Positions 60,501-63,469 of a DNA stretch of 64,000 bases are shown here, one piece after another. The position numbers and the translations under genes were made by a program. The notes beneath the pieces were generated by a model. It did not search any database, was not told the DNA's origin, and saw nothing but the letters and a program-made list of their open reading frames with translations. The first letter of the stretch is position 1. Each line of letters opens with the position of its first letter. This DNA is from Micropterus salmoides (Eukaryota; Chordata; Actinopteri; Centrarchiformes; Centrarchidae): assembly GCF_014851395.1 (NCBI RefSeq), contig NW_024044459.1:18548664-18612663 (forward strand), read 5' to 3'.

Positions 60501-62971
60501 AAATATTTTTACTGAAAAATATAGTCTAAAAGTAACAAAACCAGATTTCAACCAGGAATGAACTGATCAGAGAATAAAGAATAAATACTTAGTGATTCTC
60601 ACCAACATGTGGTCACACACCCTTCATCTAAGAGACTTACAATTGCTACATACGCGTCACTCAAAGACACGAATGCAAGGAGATAATGATGTCCCACCAG
60701 GCGCCTGTTCTGCTCTTCCGAGGAACACTTCACACTGTGTCATATGTATGTGGGAGCATATGTAACCATATGGTTAGAAGTGAGTTCCTTTGCACCTTTA
60801 GCCACACCCAACAGTGATGTCACGGTGTACTGACACTCACTGGAGTACACTGTGACATCACTGTACCAAGATAGTGGAGGTATAAAAACCCCAAGCATTT
60901 CCGGGCCGTCAAATTACTCTTGAACCAGATTAAAATCAGTGCCAGCTTCTACTACCTGTCAAAAAATTTTACAAAATTGAATGATTCCAATTAGTTTTGG
61001 GGGCTGTAACAGCATGAGCAGATGCTTTAAACTCAAAATGTGCTTCTACATTGTGCTTAGCTTATTACCATGAGAGACTTTATAAATGTGTGCAGTTTGT
61101 TCTGCCAGCATATAAACTGTATATTCTCTACGACTGAATATTGATATATAGAGTCTTTGTGCGCTGAAATGCTTATGAAGAGCTGGAGGTCATTGATCAA
61201 ATGACACAGTGTGAAGTGTTCCCCGGAAGAGCAGAACAAGCGCCTGGTGGGACATCATTATCTCCTTGCATTCGTGTCTTTGAGTCAGCTAAACTAACCT
61301 CCCACCATACATGCTCAGATCTACTAATAGTGGTGTTAAACAGTCCTCTCATACTGGAGAGCGATAGCGACAGGGCATCTGAAGCAGCACAGCAAGGACA
61401 AGCTACAGTTAGACCCTCATTGTGTAAGAGTGTGTGCACATGAGCGTGTGCATTTGTGACAGCTGCTAACCGCTCACTAGGAGACAAAACCATTAGTGCT
61501 TATACCATCGAGCCACTCTCACCTCCTCTGTATACAGTCTCTCAGCTTATTTAGCTCACAGTGTAGTACTTCTACACTGTGAGCTAAATAACGCAAATAG
61601 ATGTAGCACATACAACTATTAGCAAAATTTCCTGTATGTTTGTTAATCTTCTCCCTTTTTTGGCCTTTCTCTTTCAGTGACAAATTGCCAGTGTAACATT
61701 AAGAATCAGGCGAAGCCTCCGTGTCATTCAAGATACCCAAATTAAATTAGTTTGAATTAAACAACATATTTCTTTCCAAAGGAAAACACCAGGATAAATA
61801 AGTAGCAACAACAGCATCTACAGTAGGGCTCCAGGTAATCAGGTACTGCGTGGTGTTTACTGTACTTAAGGCCAAACACTGGTGACAAAGTAAACCTGAA
61901 TGAATAAGCGTAGAAATGTGATGAATGCAGATGCTCCCACACAGGGAATAAGGGGTCACTGAATGGTTAGATAAGTGTGAAAATTATGTTAAACATACTG
62001 TATGCCATGGCCTTGAAAGTTGCCATAGATTGTCACTTAGATAATCCATGGCTAGGACCGCTGAAGCTGTTCTGGAGGCTTTGGAGGCACTTTATTTTTG
62101 TTTTTCTTTAAATTGGTCACCCCATTCAGGTTCAGCTGTAATACTTGCTAATATTTGTAATGGAAAATGTCCTTTAGTGAGTCTTCTGAAATAAAGAATT
62201 CCACCCAGAAATCTTTTAAGGGTTTTATTCTTTGCAAAGGGTCAGACAAGTATACAGTGTGCAACCGGTCTGCAGAATGTAAGACCAAGAGCCAGTGAAG
62301 AAACAGGTGACTTTATACACTAATATTGTTATGCAGCTGTCTTAGCGAGGAAGGGAGAAGGAACCAACTGCCCTGAAATGAAGGCGTATCAAGGACAGTC
62401 AGATAAGAAACTCTCTAACAAACTACTTTCCCATGGGAACCTTCACCTAGCTGCGACGTAATAAAATTATCAAACACCAAACGGTGAAACATAGGCCTCT
62501 AATAACACAGCATAAAAGGTAAAACAATAAACACAGTAAAATATAAAATTTCCATCACATATCCCAAAACACACTGTGTGTCTGTATTTGTGTTGGCACA
62601 TCCAAAAGGTCAGATACGTGTTTGCATTATCAAACACATGCATGTTTGCACTTTCACAAATGCTCACACATAAACAAAATGTGAAGGGTACAAATATGTC
62701 TTGATAGTGTCCACTGGTTATACTGAGTGATCTTTGCATGGCTGTGAACTAAAGAATAATTAAGTTCTCCTCTCCAGTGGACCAGCAACAGTAACAGCTA
62801 TCATCGTCAGTATTATTCTTGTCCTTCTCCTCTCCCTCTGTCTAGCTGTGCTGGAGTCAGTATCACTCGAGAAAATCATCCCAGAGTCTCCTCAGAGCAG
62901 TGAAGCAGGAGACATGTCTCCATGTCGCTCTCCTTCCACACCTCGACACCTCCGCTACAGACAGCCTGGAG
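10556..62971 (+). CDS. rasgrf2: rasgrf2, 18 coding exons (5' part of gene, continues beyond window)
   Basis: Ras-specific guanine-nucleotide-releasing factor 2, a calmodulin-responsive exchange factor for Ras (CDC25 domain) and Rac (DH domain), acting at membranes of neurons and other cells. The phases of 18 exons join without a break to give 928 residues plus one base. Order seen: N-terminal PH domain (residues about 20-130), coiled coil (about 135-178), IQ motif near [15 protein letters not shown] (from 208), DH (about 240-430), PH2 (about 460-590), REM (from about 610) and the Ser/Pro-rich linker with [13 protein letters not shown] and [14 protein letters not shown]. Omitting the 31-codon exon at 58231 gives 897 residues. 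The CDC25 domain lies right of the window. Ras-GRF2 is favoured over Ras-GRF1 because of the linker sequence and the msh3 neighbour. Teleosts may have a and b copies, and which one this is cannot be decided here. Confidence 0.95.
10832..12760. other. rasgrf2 intron 1, first 1.9 kb
   Basis: Intron sequence with a poly-C tract near 11151. Short frames (for example 12038-12385 on the minus strand) match nothing. A regulatory role is possible this close to the promoter but cannot be shown. Confidence 0.4.
12765..12960 (+). mobile_element. tRNA-derived SINE (V-SINE-like)
   Basis: The head has a pol III B box (GGTCAATTC at 12819-12827) after an A-box-like segment near 12774. A body with tccctgagcaagacacttaa follows, then the tail core tcgctttggataaaagcgtc with agctaaatgaa, and a short A/T-rich (atgtaa) end. 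The tail core is the conserved module of teleost V-SINEs, which borrow the reverse transcriptase of a partner LINE. Confidence 0.8.
13295..13343. repeat. two adjacent palindromes
   Basis: TCCACAG-cga-CTGTGGA (13295-13311) is followed by TGTCAT-gaccc-GGCTCATGAGCC-ATGACA (13315-13343), where GGCTCATGAGCC is itself a perfect 12-bp palindrome. The TGTCAT start would fit the edge of a long terminal repeat of the gypsy element that lies just to the right, but no partner copy was found. Confidence 0.6.
13580..13882 (-). pseudogene. gypsy RNase H fragment
   Basis: 100-codon frame with [16 protein letters not shown], the joint between the RT thumb and RNase H in gypsy pol, then [10 protein letters not shown] and [15 protein letters not shown], the RNase H-like strand region. 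A deletion has removed the segment between KRLLKG and YAILLQ where the first catalytic Asp would lie. Confidence 0.75.
13900..14175 (-). pseudogene. gypsy reverse transcriptase fragment
   Basis: Minus-strand translation in shifting frames gives [13 protein letters not shown], the ASATFQSLM segment, GDLEGC and a YxDD box in which x is a TGA stop (13971-13973). The catalytic Asp pair itself remains. Confidence 0.75.
14280..14860 (-). pseudogene. gypsy integrase core fragment
   Basis: Minus-strand words include [38 protein letters not shown] with the catalytic Asp of the D-D-E triad, RYPAAYP, and STGFSPN-VVFG near the end. Several frameshifts occur. It continues the zinc-finger part found beyond the hAT insertion. 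Confidence 0.75.
14869..15579. mobile_element. non-autonomous hAT transposon (711 bp) inserted in gypsy integrase
   Basis: Starts CAGTGCTTGAAGTGG and ends with its inverse, CCACTTCAAGCACTG with a short gap. The 8-bp target duplication ATGCAGCA is perfect (14861-14868 and 15580-15587). Across it the gypsy integrase reading DVAA / YIKTCH resumes, which proves the insertion came after the gypsy element. The interior is AT-rich with no transposase. A related, older copy of its inner sequence lies near 48895-49110. Confidence 0.9.
15588..16020 (-). pseudogene. gypsy gag-end / integrase zinc-finger fragment
   Basis: A 107-codon frame (16020-15697) joins a gag-like piece to [28 protein letters not shown] and HDESGHW-RKTY, the HHCC zinc-finger start of gypsy integrase. 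Between 15725 and 15640 it is broken by a fish repeat also seen at 55370-55520. The integrase resumes as [15 protein letters not shown] up to the hAT insertion site. Confidence 0.75.
16165..16460 (+). repeat. anonymous teleost repeat (cctaaccctaacc type), copy 1
   Basis: Shares the core ttttcctaaccctaaccatg and tgcctaaatctaacgca with copies at 32690-32830 and, in reverse, 52840-52930. It interrupts the gag remnant of the gypsy element. Confidence 0.55.
16640..16950 (-). pseudogene. gypsy gag-like fragment
   Basis: Minus-strand frames read like [20 protein letters not shown], followed by [13 protein letters not shown], resembling gypsy Gag capsid segments. The reading changes frame and is cut by an anonymous repeat (16165-16460) before resuming as [14 protein letters not shown] near 16080. 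Confidence 0.6.
17085..17770. mobile_element. MITE-like inverted-repeat element
   Basis: The left end contains gactacacgactttcagcg and the right end, inverted, tcacactacacgatttttat, so the ends are imperfect inverted repeats about 35-40 bp long. The words cacactac and gtagttcacac recur inside. No transposase frame was recognised. Superfamily uncertain (PIF/Harbinger-like is a guess). Confidence 0.5.
18040..18150 (-). mobile_element. hAT terminus fragment next to the DIRS element
   Basis: On the minus strand reads TAGGGGTGCCCCAAACAAAA followed by gattatcctagtagactaat, like the ends of teleost hAT elements (compare 31134). The other end was not found; the DIRS element starts about 20 bases to the right. 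Confidence 0.35.
18168..18358. repeat. DIRS left inverted terminal repeat
   Basis: From the outer edge cgatatggtaacc through tactggactctatgggtact to gctcagcatcc. Positions 18199-18358 are the inverse of 23076-23235 with few differences. The outer 45 bases are unique to this end and are complementary to the first half of the internal complementary region. Confidence 0.9.
18403..18500. repeat. DIRS internal complementary region
   Basis: The first half (18403-18447) is the reverse complement of the left outer edge (18168-18213). The second half (18456-18500) is the reverse complement of the right outer edge (23206-23250). This back-to-back arrangement is diagnostic of DIRS elements. Confidence 0.9.
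18799..20157 (-). pseudogene. DIRS RT end / RNase H / recombinase fusion frame (452 codons)
   Basis: Open for 452 codons. It starts in the RT connection ([15 protein letters not shown], interrupted by a YIYIF stretch coded by a TA microsatellite), then RNase H ([54 protein letters not shown]). After [13 protein letters not shown] it jumps directly into the recombinase C-terminus ([23 protein letters not shown] with the conserved H-x-x-R, and VRFYLLDV with the Tyr nucleophile). The recombinase N-terminal half, including the first catalytic Arg, is deleted in frame. Family knowledge: in intact elements the recombinase is a separate, larger reading frame. Confidence 0.85.
20214..20468 (-). pseudogene. 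DIRS reverse transcriptase core fragment
   Basis: 84 codons with [36 protein letters not shown] and [16 protein letters not shown]. The first catalytic Asp (DLKDAYFH) is present. The frame stops after GMRVFF, just where the YLDD catalytic box should follow, and that box is missing from the sequence beyond. Confidence 0.85.
20498..20881 (-). pseudogene. DIRS reverse transcriptase N-terminal fragment
   Basis: 127 codons containing [20 protein letters not shown] and a helix [11 protein letters not shown] followed by GVFTPRNSW, as in the region before RT motif 1 of DIRS elements. A frame change separates it from the core fragment (20468) and from the upstream frame. The longer 369-codon frame across 20556-21665 is the proper one only in its first part. 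Confidence 0.7.
21757..23025 (-). pseudogene. DIRS Gag-like region, frameshifted
   Basis: Begins at ATG 23025 with [20 protein letters not shown], then [17 protein letters not shown]: the C-x2-C..H-x2-C-x2-CLG-x2-HA pattern at the start of fish DIRS Gag proteins. This frame stops at 22843; the sequence continues in another frame (22943-22689) and then in a 289-codon frame (22626-21757) rich in Pro, Arg and Ser. The TATA box in the right terminal repeat (23101-23109, minus strand GTATAAATA) lies about 80 bases before the ATG. Confidence 0.75.
23076..23250. repeat. DIRS right inverted terminal repeat (promoter end)
   Basis: Inverse of the left repeat over 23076-23235. The outer edge gtgtgagatagaa is specific to this end and is copied in the internal complementary region. 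On the minus strand it carries GTATAAATAGC about 25-30 bases before a likely start of transcription near 23075. Confidence 0.88.
23251..23860. other. rasgrf2 intron 1 between DIRS and hAT fragment
   Basis: Mixed sequence with an atggatgg-type repeat near 23310-23340. A 148-codon minus frame (23100-23546) runs partly over the DIRS end and has no family signature. Nothing else supported. Confidence 0.4.
23866..24075 (+). mobile_element. hAT terminus fragment (family with 51789-52622)
   Basis: Starts CAGTGGTTGGCAATAGGCGG. It shares the words caataggcgg, ccagattgctttgatagc and agaaaaata with the inverse of 52480-52622. No second end was found. Confidence 0.55.
24076..24990. other. rasgrf2 intron 1, AT-rich stretch
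   Basis: A-runs and T-runs with no coding signal; it may be the eroded interior of the hAT fragment on its left. Confidence 0.35.
24993..26180 (-). repeat. possible solo LTR or other retroelement regulatory block
   Basis: A GC- and CpG-rich island (25230-25910) between AT-rich flanks. On the minus strand there is a TATA-like CTTTTTAAG near 25913, a purine-rich leader, an AATAAA signal near 25121 and a terminal CGCAACA at 24993, the layout of U3-R-U5. The inner frames (for example 25517-25915 on +) are Ser/Leu/Cys-rich and look non-coding. No target duplication could be found. Confidence 0.3.
26200..27715 (+). mobile_element. Rex1/CR1-like LINE, 5'-truncated, first part
   Basis: Translates to RT of the CR1/jockey group: [58 protein letters not shown] and [13 protein letters not shown]. 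After frameshifts it continues with [13 protein letters not shown] and [14 protein letters not shown] words, [18 protein letters not shown] and [20 protein letters not shown]. Codons are interrupted by shifts near 26.83 and 26.93 kb and by TAG near 27165, so it is not functional. Its 3' end lies beyond an inserted L2-like LINE (29371-29600). Confidence 0.85.
26397..26933 (+). pseudogene. LINE reverse transcriptase fragment
   Basis: 178 codons containing RT motifs 1-3 ([23 protein letters not shown] with the first catalytic Asp). The frame is lost before the FADD box: the usual STGAPQGC segment reads instead [15 protein letters not shown], a one-base shift. Confidence 0.85.
27722..29370 (+). 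mobile_element. L2-like LINE inserted in the 3' UTR of the Rex1/CR1-like LINE
   Basis: Starts inside the endonuclease end ([10 protein letters not shown]). It then carries RT words [32 protein letters not shown] and [13 protein letters not shown] with the YADD catalytic box, and a long C-terminal part ([28 protein letters not shown]). At least two inner deletions remove RT segments (after WINYSVRK and after DHNIM). It ends in an (ATT)n tail near 29310-29340. The sequence after it resumes the 3' tail of the other LINE. Confidence 0.85.
28200..29369 (+). pseudogene. L2-like LINE RT C-terminal frame (389 codons)
   Basis: An unusually long open frame for a dead LINE. It runs from the SQGSVLGP box through YADDTQ (residues 33-38), the [10 protein letters not shown] region, the thumb and C-terminal domain [15 protein letters not shown] and [13 protein letters not shown], into low-complexity hydrophobic 3' UTR translation after about residue 305. 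Confidence 0.85.
29371..29600 (+). mobile_element. 3' tail of the Rex1/CR1-like LINE
   Basis: Has ctgctcactgcactatttgt and gcctgtgtctgattta, and ends tggcaaaaaagctgattctg with attctg repeats, the typical 3' end of this LINE group in fish. A 5'-truncated inverse copy of the same end is at 40152-40230. Confidence 0.65.
30245..30545 (+). repeat. teleost 'gcttagcttagcataa' repeat, copy 1
   Basis: Carries the fish repeat core gctagcttagcttagcataa, gatcgataccacgctcaagt and gactctgtccaaac. Related copies in the opposite orientation are at 32930-33060 and 34740-34870. Confidence 0.6.
30605..31134. mobile_element. non-autonomous hAT transposon (530 bp)
   Basis: Ends TAGGGCTG...CAGCCCTA, flanked by a perfect 8-bp target duplication TTTCATAT (30597-30604, 31135-31142). 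The right end reads, inverted, TAGGGCTGTCCCCGACTAAG, a known teleost hAT terminus. A small perfect hairpin TCGACTGT-caatctc-ACAGTCGA lies near the left end. The 87-codon minus frame inside is not a transposase. Confidence 0.92.
31143..32320. other. rasgrf2 intron 1, no feature recognised
   Basis: AT-rich intron sequence. Short frames near 31352 and 31756 match nothing. Confidence 0.4.
32520..32900 (+). repeat. tRNA-Glu-like relic followed by cctaaacctaacc repeat, copy 2
   Basis: Bases 32540-32596 read like a decayed tRNA-Glu (cggactttcactcaggag around a TTC anticodon, and cttcgagtcc as B box, one mismatch). The following 32630-32830 has ttttcctaaacctaaccaag and tgcctaaacctaacc. It could be a tRNA-derived SINE of low copy or a head captured by another repeat. 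Confidence 0.45.
32930..33065 (-). repeat. 'gcttagcttagcataa' repeat, copy 2 (reverse)
   Basis: Contains atgctaagctaagctaactg, ctgctggctgcagcttcata and tctcatctaactctcctc, the inverse of the copy at 30245. It lies a few hundred bases left of the gypsy insertion. Confidence 0.6.
33779..34160 (+). repeat. 60-bp tandem repeats inside the gypsy element
   Basis: tgttgggtcg begins at 33781 and 33841 and tcatgggtcg at 33901, so the unit is 60 bp; later units are more diverged. In frame it reads as 20-residue units with GRPP-RPPE-L-CPPVLPGL. Open on both strands (225 codons on +, 219-235 on -) only because of the GC-rich repeat. In fish gypsy elements such repeats lie between pol and the 3' LTR and are regarded as non-coding. 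Confidence 0.8.
34283..34734 (+). repeat. 3' long terminal repeat of the gypsy element
   Basis: 452 bp, TG...CA ends within the longer inverted pair TGTCAC/ GTGACA. Its first 82 bp match 33304-33385 almost exactly. Contains an actc microsatellite (34427-34456) and a late AT-rich ttatattaaaa segment. Confidence 0.88.
34740..34870 (-). repeat. 'gcttagcttagcataa' repeat, copy 3 (reverse), split by the gypsy element
   Basis: Reads gaggtttggaggtgctggta and gctaagctagctggctgcag on +. Its left flank continues at 33290 on the other side of the gypsy insertion (aagatataggctaac / ctaacatgtgaac). Confidence 0.55.
34871..39691. other. rasgrf2 intron 1, right end
   Basis: 4.8 kb of mainly AT-rich, unique-looking sequence. 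It includes a (TA)n run at 37274-37294, a GA-rich tract on + (38880-39080), a gt-rich tract near 39200 and a segment at 37780-37890 loosely like the fish repeat at 57515. No exon is seen. The pyrimidine tract tctctttatctttctctctt leads into exon 2. Confidence 0.4.
39692..39798 (+). CDS. rasgrf2: rasgrf2 coding exon 2: end of first PH domain
   Basis: 107 nt after acceptor ctcttcag. It starts [18 protein letters not shown] and ends in the PH C-terminal helix ([12 protein letters not shown]), whose Trp is the invariant PH residue. Leaves in phase 2 at donor gtacac. Confidence 0.96.
39799..41289. other. rasgrf2 intron 2
   Basis: Holds an inverse, 5'-truncated LINE tail (40152-40230: gaatcagaatcagaataagt, the inverse of the end at 29590) and an imperfect stem-loop near 40789-40853 built on gttagctagc words. 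No coding signal. Confidence 0.5.
41290..41437 (+). CDS. rasgrf2: rasgrf2 coding exon 3: coiled coil
   Basis: 148 nt after acceptor ttttcag. Encodes [20 protein letters not shown] and a Glu/Gln/Leu-rich heptad stretch up to IERLKGE. This is the coiled coil between PH1 and the IQ motif. Phase 0 at donor gtaagg. Confidence 0.95.
41438..45577. other. rasgrf2 intron 3
   Basis: 4.1 kb, AT-rich. A tract of imperfect AT palindromes at 41935-42030 (tatagtattactataaagaa). Sequence near 44300-44700 is less AT-rich and could be conserved, but I cannot show it. No exon between exons 3 and 4. Confidence 0.4.
45578..45667 (+). CDS. rasgrf2: rasgrf2 coding exon 4: linker before IQ motif
   Basis: 30 codons in phase 0 on both sides, after acceptor ctttaaag. 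Starts [14 protein letters not shown] and ends DPDIKKIKK. The intron after it is only 140 bp. Confidence 0.94.
45808..45944 (+). CDS. rasgrf2: rasgrf2 coding exon 5: IQ motif and start of DH domain
   Basis: 137 nt. Encodes [20 protein letters not shown], a variant IQ calmodulin-binding motif, then the first DH helix ([12 protein letters not shown]). Leaves in phase 2; the following Glu codon is completed by the first base of exon 6. Confidence 0.95.
45945..47254. other. rasgrf2 intron 5 with (TCTA)n microsatellite
   Basis: Contains the tetranucleotide run at 46464-46516 and AT-rich sequence without coding signal. Confidence 0.6.
46464..46516. repeat. (ATCT)n microsatellite
   Basis: About 13 perfect tetranucleotide units followed by short ataaatagat units. 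Confidence 0.97.
47255..47371 (+). CDS. rasgrf2: rasgrf2 coding exon 6: DH domain
   Basis: 117 nt after acceptor cgacag. Encodes [20 protein letters not shown] and [14 protein letters not shown], part of DH conserved region 1. Phase 2 at donor gtgtgt, followed by a 163-bp intron. Confidence 0.95.
47535..47614 (+). CDS. rasgrf2: rasgrf2 coding exon 7: DH domain
   Basis: 80 nt. Encodes [20 protein letters not shown] and NWPTLVL. The Ala codon at the end is split G/CT across the 3.1-kb intron 7, which holds a LINE. Confidence 0.95.
47677..47743. repeat. (CA)n microsatellite
   Basis: About 33 uninterrupted CA units just 60 bases after exon 7. The open frames running through it on both strands are artefacts of the repeat. 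Confidence 0.98.
48895..49110 (+). mobile_element. older copy of the hAT family at 14869-15579
   Basis: Colinear with 14935-15135: tttataggtt, taatgtctgcctac, cagcttattagttgag, caactg.ttcacaaataaaa and gttagtgtattcatt. Terminal repeats are not preserved. Confidence 0.65.
49525..49902 (+). pseudogene. L2-like LINE RT fragment with YADD box
   Basis: 125 codons. Carries the first catalytic Asp region, the [10 protein letters not shown] motif and YADD. A deletion after EIKEYCNLS removes the palm-thumb joint. Confidence 0.85.
49907..50512 (+). pseudogene. L2-like LINE RT C-terminal fragment
   Basis: 201 codons of thumb and C-terminal domain ([59 protein letters not shown] at its natural end). 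Separated from the RT frame by one stop. Confidence 0.85.
50740..50933 (+). CDS. rasgrf2: rasgrf2 coding exon 8: DH domain
   Basis: 194 nt after acceptor gtttctag. Encodes [20 protein letters not shown], the [18 protein letters not shown] helix and [11 protein letters not shown]. Phase 0 exit; the next intron is 100 bp. Confidence 0.96.
51034..51143 (+). CDS. rasgrf2: rasgrf2 coding exon 9: DH domain, conserved region 3
   Basis: 110 nt. Encodes [20 protein letters not shown] and the [13 protein letters not shown] helix. The PRY-x5-L-L pattern is the Rho-GEF conserved region that contacts the GTPase. Phase 2 exit; 77-bp intron follows. Confidence 0.96.
51221..51339 (+). CDS. rasgrf2: rasgrf2 coding exon 10: DH-PH2 junction
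   Basis: 119 nt after acceptor tgcccag. Encodes [20 protein letters not shown] and the hydrophobic segment [17 protein letters not shown]. Ends with the first base of a Gly codon at donor gtaagt. Confidence 0.95.
51340..51788. other. rasgrf2 intron 10, left part
   Basis: Purine-rich intron sequence (51540-51760) with open frames but no family signature. Confidence 0.4.
51870..51957 (+). ncRNA. tRNA-like pol III module 1 (inside hAT element)
   Basis: Perfect A box TAGCTCAGCTG (51877-51887) and perfect B box GTTCAATTC (51922-51930), 45 bases apart as in tRNA genes, with a T7 terminator-like run near 51950. The acceptor stem could not be paired, so it is a tRNA-like or SINE head rather than a tRNA gene. 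Confidence 0.5.
52131..52206 (+). ncRNA. tRNA-like pol III module 2 (inside hAT element)
   Basis: A box TAGCTCAGTCAG (52138-52149) and B box GTTCAAATC (52184-52192), 46 bases apart. It resembles module 1 in its D-arm but not elsewhere. No complete cloverleaf could be drawn. Confidence 0.45.
52680..52990 (-). repeat. anonymous teleost repeat (cctaaacctaacc type), copy 3, with (AT)n run
   Basis: The inverse core ttggttaggtttaggcacca at 52844 matches the copies at 16165 and 32690. An uninterrupted (TA)n run of 18 units sits at 52802-52838. Confidence 0.6.
53000..53942. other. rasgrf2 intron 10, right part
   Basis: AT-rich, no feature recognised except the acceptor of exon 11. Confidence 0.4.
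53943..54103 (+). CDS. rasgrf2: rasgrf2 coding exon 11: second PH domain
   Basis: 161 nt. Encodes [20 protein letters not shown] and the PH strands [20 protein letters not shown]. Phase 0 exit after LLK; 116-bp intron follows. Confidence 0.96.
54220..54286 (+). CDS. rasgrf2: rasgrf2 coding exon 12: second PH domain
   Basis: 67 nt after acceptor cttgcag. Encodes [20 protein letters not shown]. The donor is set by phase: the first base of a Ser codon (T/CC) is kept before gtaagt. Confidence 0.92.
54531..54661. repeat. (CA)n and (GT)n microsatellites around a G-run
   Basis: (CA)n at 54532-54572, a G-rich tract at 54584-54604, and (TG)n at 54642-54661, all in the 470-bp intron 12. The CA and TG runs are complementary and could form a hairpin of about 18 bp. 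Confidence 0.9.
54757..54893 (+). CDS. rasgrf2: rasgrf2 coding exon 13: second PH domain
   Basis: 137 nt. Encodes [17 protein letters not shown] and [20 protein letters not shown], the C-terminal PH strands and helix with the invariant Trp. Phase 0 exit at donor gtaata. Confidence 0.96.
55350..55525 (+). repeat. dispersed teleost repeat (caactggacttgg type)
   Basis: Shares caactggacttgg.tgaagat, tgactgagagtcttcacaga and the inverse ccttgattttaaccctcctt with 15645-15730 and with itself, so its two ends are inverse to each other. Lies in intron 13. Confidence 0.55.
55607..55689 (+). CDS. rasgrf2: rasgrf2 coding exon 14: PH2 end to REM start
   Basis: 83 nt after acceptor ctctgtag. Encodes [20 protein letters not shown] and VTVPHMI. 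Phase 2 exit; the Lys codon is completed by the first base of exon 15. Confidence 0.96.
56070..56318 (+). CDS. rasgrf2: rasgrf2 coding exon 15: REM domain
   Basis: 249 nt. Encodes [40 protein letters not shown] and [20 protein letters not shown]. This is the Ras exchanger motif (REM) that supports the CDC25 domain. Leaves after AG of an Arg codon at donor gtcatg. Confidence 0.96.
56319..57460. other. rasgrf2 intron 15, left part
   Basis: Open frames at 56522-56851 show no family features. Gene-free intron sequence. Confidence 0.4.
57461..57481. repeat. homopolymer C tract
   Basis: About 19-20 consecutive C after cctagga; a likely place for length errors in sequencing or assembly. Confidence 0.95.
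57515..57720 (+). repeat. teleost 'aagtacttgtacttaagta' repeat
   Basis: Reads tactcaggtacttgtactta, ttatgctactttatctactc, cactagatttcagagggata and ttgtactttttactttacta, a repeat found widely in percomorph fish. Class unknown. Confidence 0.65.
58231..58323 (+). CDS. rasgrf2: rasgrf2 candidate cassette exon 16 (31 codons)
   Basis: 93 nt between acceptor caactacag and donor gtaacc. Entry and exit phases are the same (G at start, AA at end), so the exon can be included or skipped without a frame change: with it, exon 15 joins through [17 protein letters not shown]; without it, exon 15 joins directly to SLELFF in exon 17, as in mammalian Ras-GRF2. It has no stop in this frame, 21 of 30 full codons end in G or C like the neighbouring exons, and it contains a Ser-rich stretch followed by a basic one (LKIKKIA). 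It inserts between REM and the linker. That it is transcribed is inference. Confidence 0.68.
58324..59763. other. rasgrf2 intron 16
   Basis: AT-rich, pyrimidine-rich at 58550-58760, with no other exon seen. Ends in a good acceptor (ttttccccttttcag region). Confidence 0.45.
59764..60254 (+). CDS. rasgrf2: rasgrf2 coding exon 17: Ser/Pro-rich linker
   Basis: 491 nt after acceptor cctttcag. Starts [20 protein letters not shown], then [20 protein letters not shown] and [14 protein letters not shown], matching the Ras-GRF2 linker with its many SP and TP sites. A long low-complexity part rich in Pro, Ser and Thr follows (about residues 75-140 of the exon); it is expanded relative to the human linker as I recall it and includes runs of Pro. 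Ends in the first base of a codon at donor gtatgt. Confidence 0.95.
60659..61285. repeat. 85-bp near-perfect inverted repeat enclosing 457 bp
   Basis: Arms 60659-60743 and 61201-61285 are reverse complements with two mismatches (83 of 85). The loop holds a 19-bp stem (60813-60831 / 60844-60862, one mismatch) and a TATAAAAACCCC segment at 60881-60892. The flanks show no 8-bp or TA duplication, so it is not a clear transposon. Confidence 0.85.
61547..61591. repeat. perfect 20-bp hairpin with 5-base loop
   Basis: TTATTTAGCTCACAGTGTAG, loop tactt, then its exact reverse complement. Outer bases are not paired. Too short for an ordinary microRNA precursor. Confidence 0.9.
62160..62500. repeat. anonymous block with LTR-like features
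   Basis: Contains AATAAA (62193) and ttattctttgcaaagggtca, and composition unlike its flanks. It resembles retroelement terminal sequence only loosely. Confidence 0.25.
62846..62971 (+). CDS. rasgrf2: rasgrf2 coding exon 18: linker, last exon in window
   Basis: 126 nt after acceptor ctgtctag. Encodes [20 protein letters not shown] and [16 protein letters not shown], conserved linker sequence with phosphorylatable SP sites. Ends in the first base of a Gly codon at donor gtaaca. Following exons are outside the window. Confidence 0.95.
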
Positions 62972-63469
62972 GTAACAATTTGTGTGTGGTTTATGACTCA
63001 TAACTAGGCCGCAATGCCATGACCAGAGGCCCTCACAGTGGGCAGTGCTGTGCCCACTGACAGGACACTCTGCAGAGCCAGGCAAAGATCCCTGACCCTG
63101 GAGACTGACATCTTTAGTACAGCAGCACAGTACGAAGCTCAATAACAGCCAGACCATGGCTCTGTGTGACTGTGTGTGTTTGACTGTAAATGTCTTGGGA
63201 TTGTTGTCCTTGAGGTGGGCCCAGTTAGATAGACTGCCTGGATGACTTTAAAGGGAGTCTGTCATGTACAGTATGTAGGAAGGCTGCAGCGCCAACAAGC
63301 ATTAGGTTAGCTTGACTTCCGATAATCATGATTAAAAAACTTGGCCATTGTCTCAAAGTAAAATTTGCTAATAATCCTAGTCATTCAATTTGCAACACTT
63401 TCTAACACAAAGTCTGTAATTTACAGATTATGTTTTCAGTATTCTGACTTTGTTTTATATAGGTAATTT

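Larger units (their letters stand above)
60255..62845. other. rasgrf2 intron 17 with inverted repeats
   Basis: Contains the 85-bp inverted repeat (60659-60743 / 61201-61285), a 19-bp stem in its loop, a perfect 20-bp hairpin (61547-61591) and an LTR-like anonymous block (62160-62470). No exon was recognised. Confidence 0.5.

Noticed and set aside
60659..61285. Inverted repeat as ends of a standard DNA transposon
   Set aside because: Arm ends lack TA, TTAA or 8-bp duplications and no known terminal motif is present; kept only as an unexplained structure.
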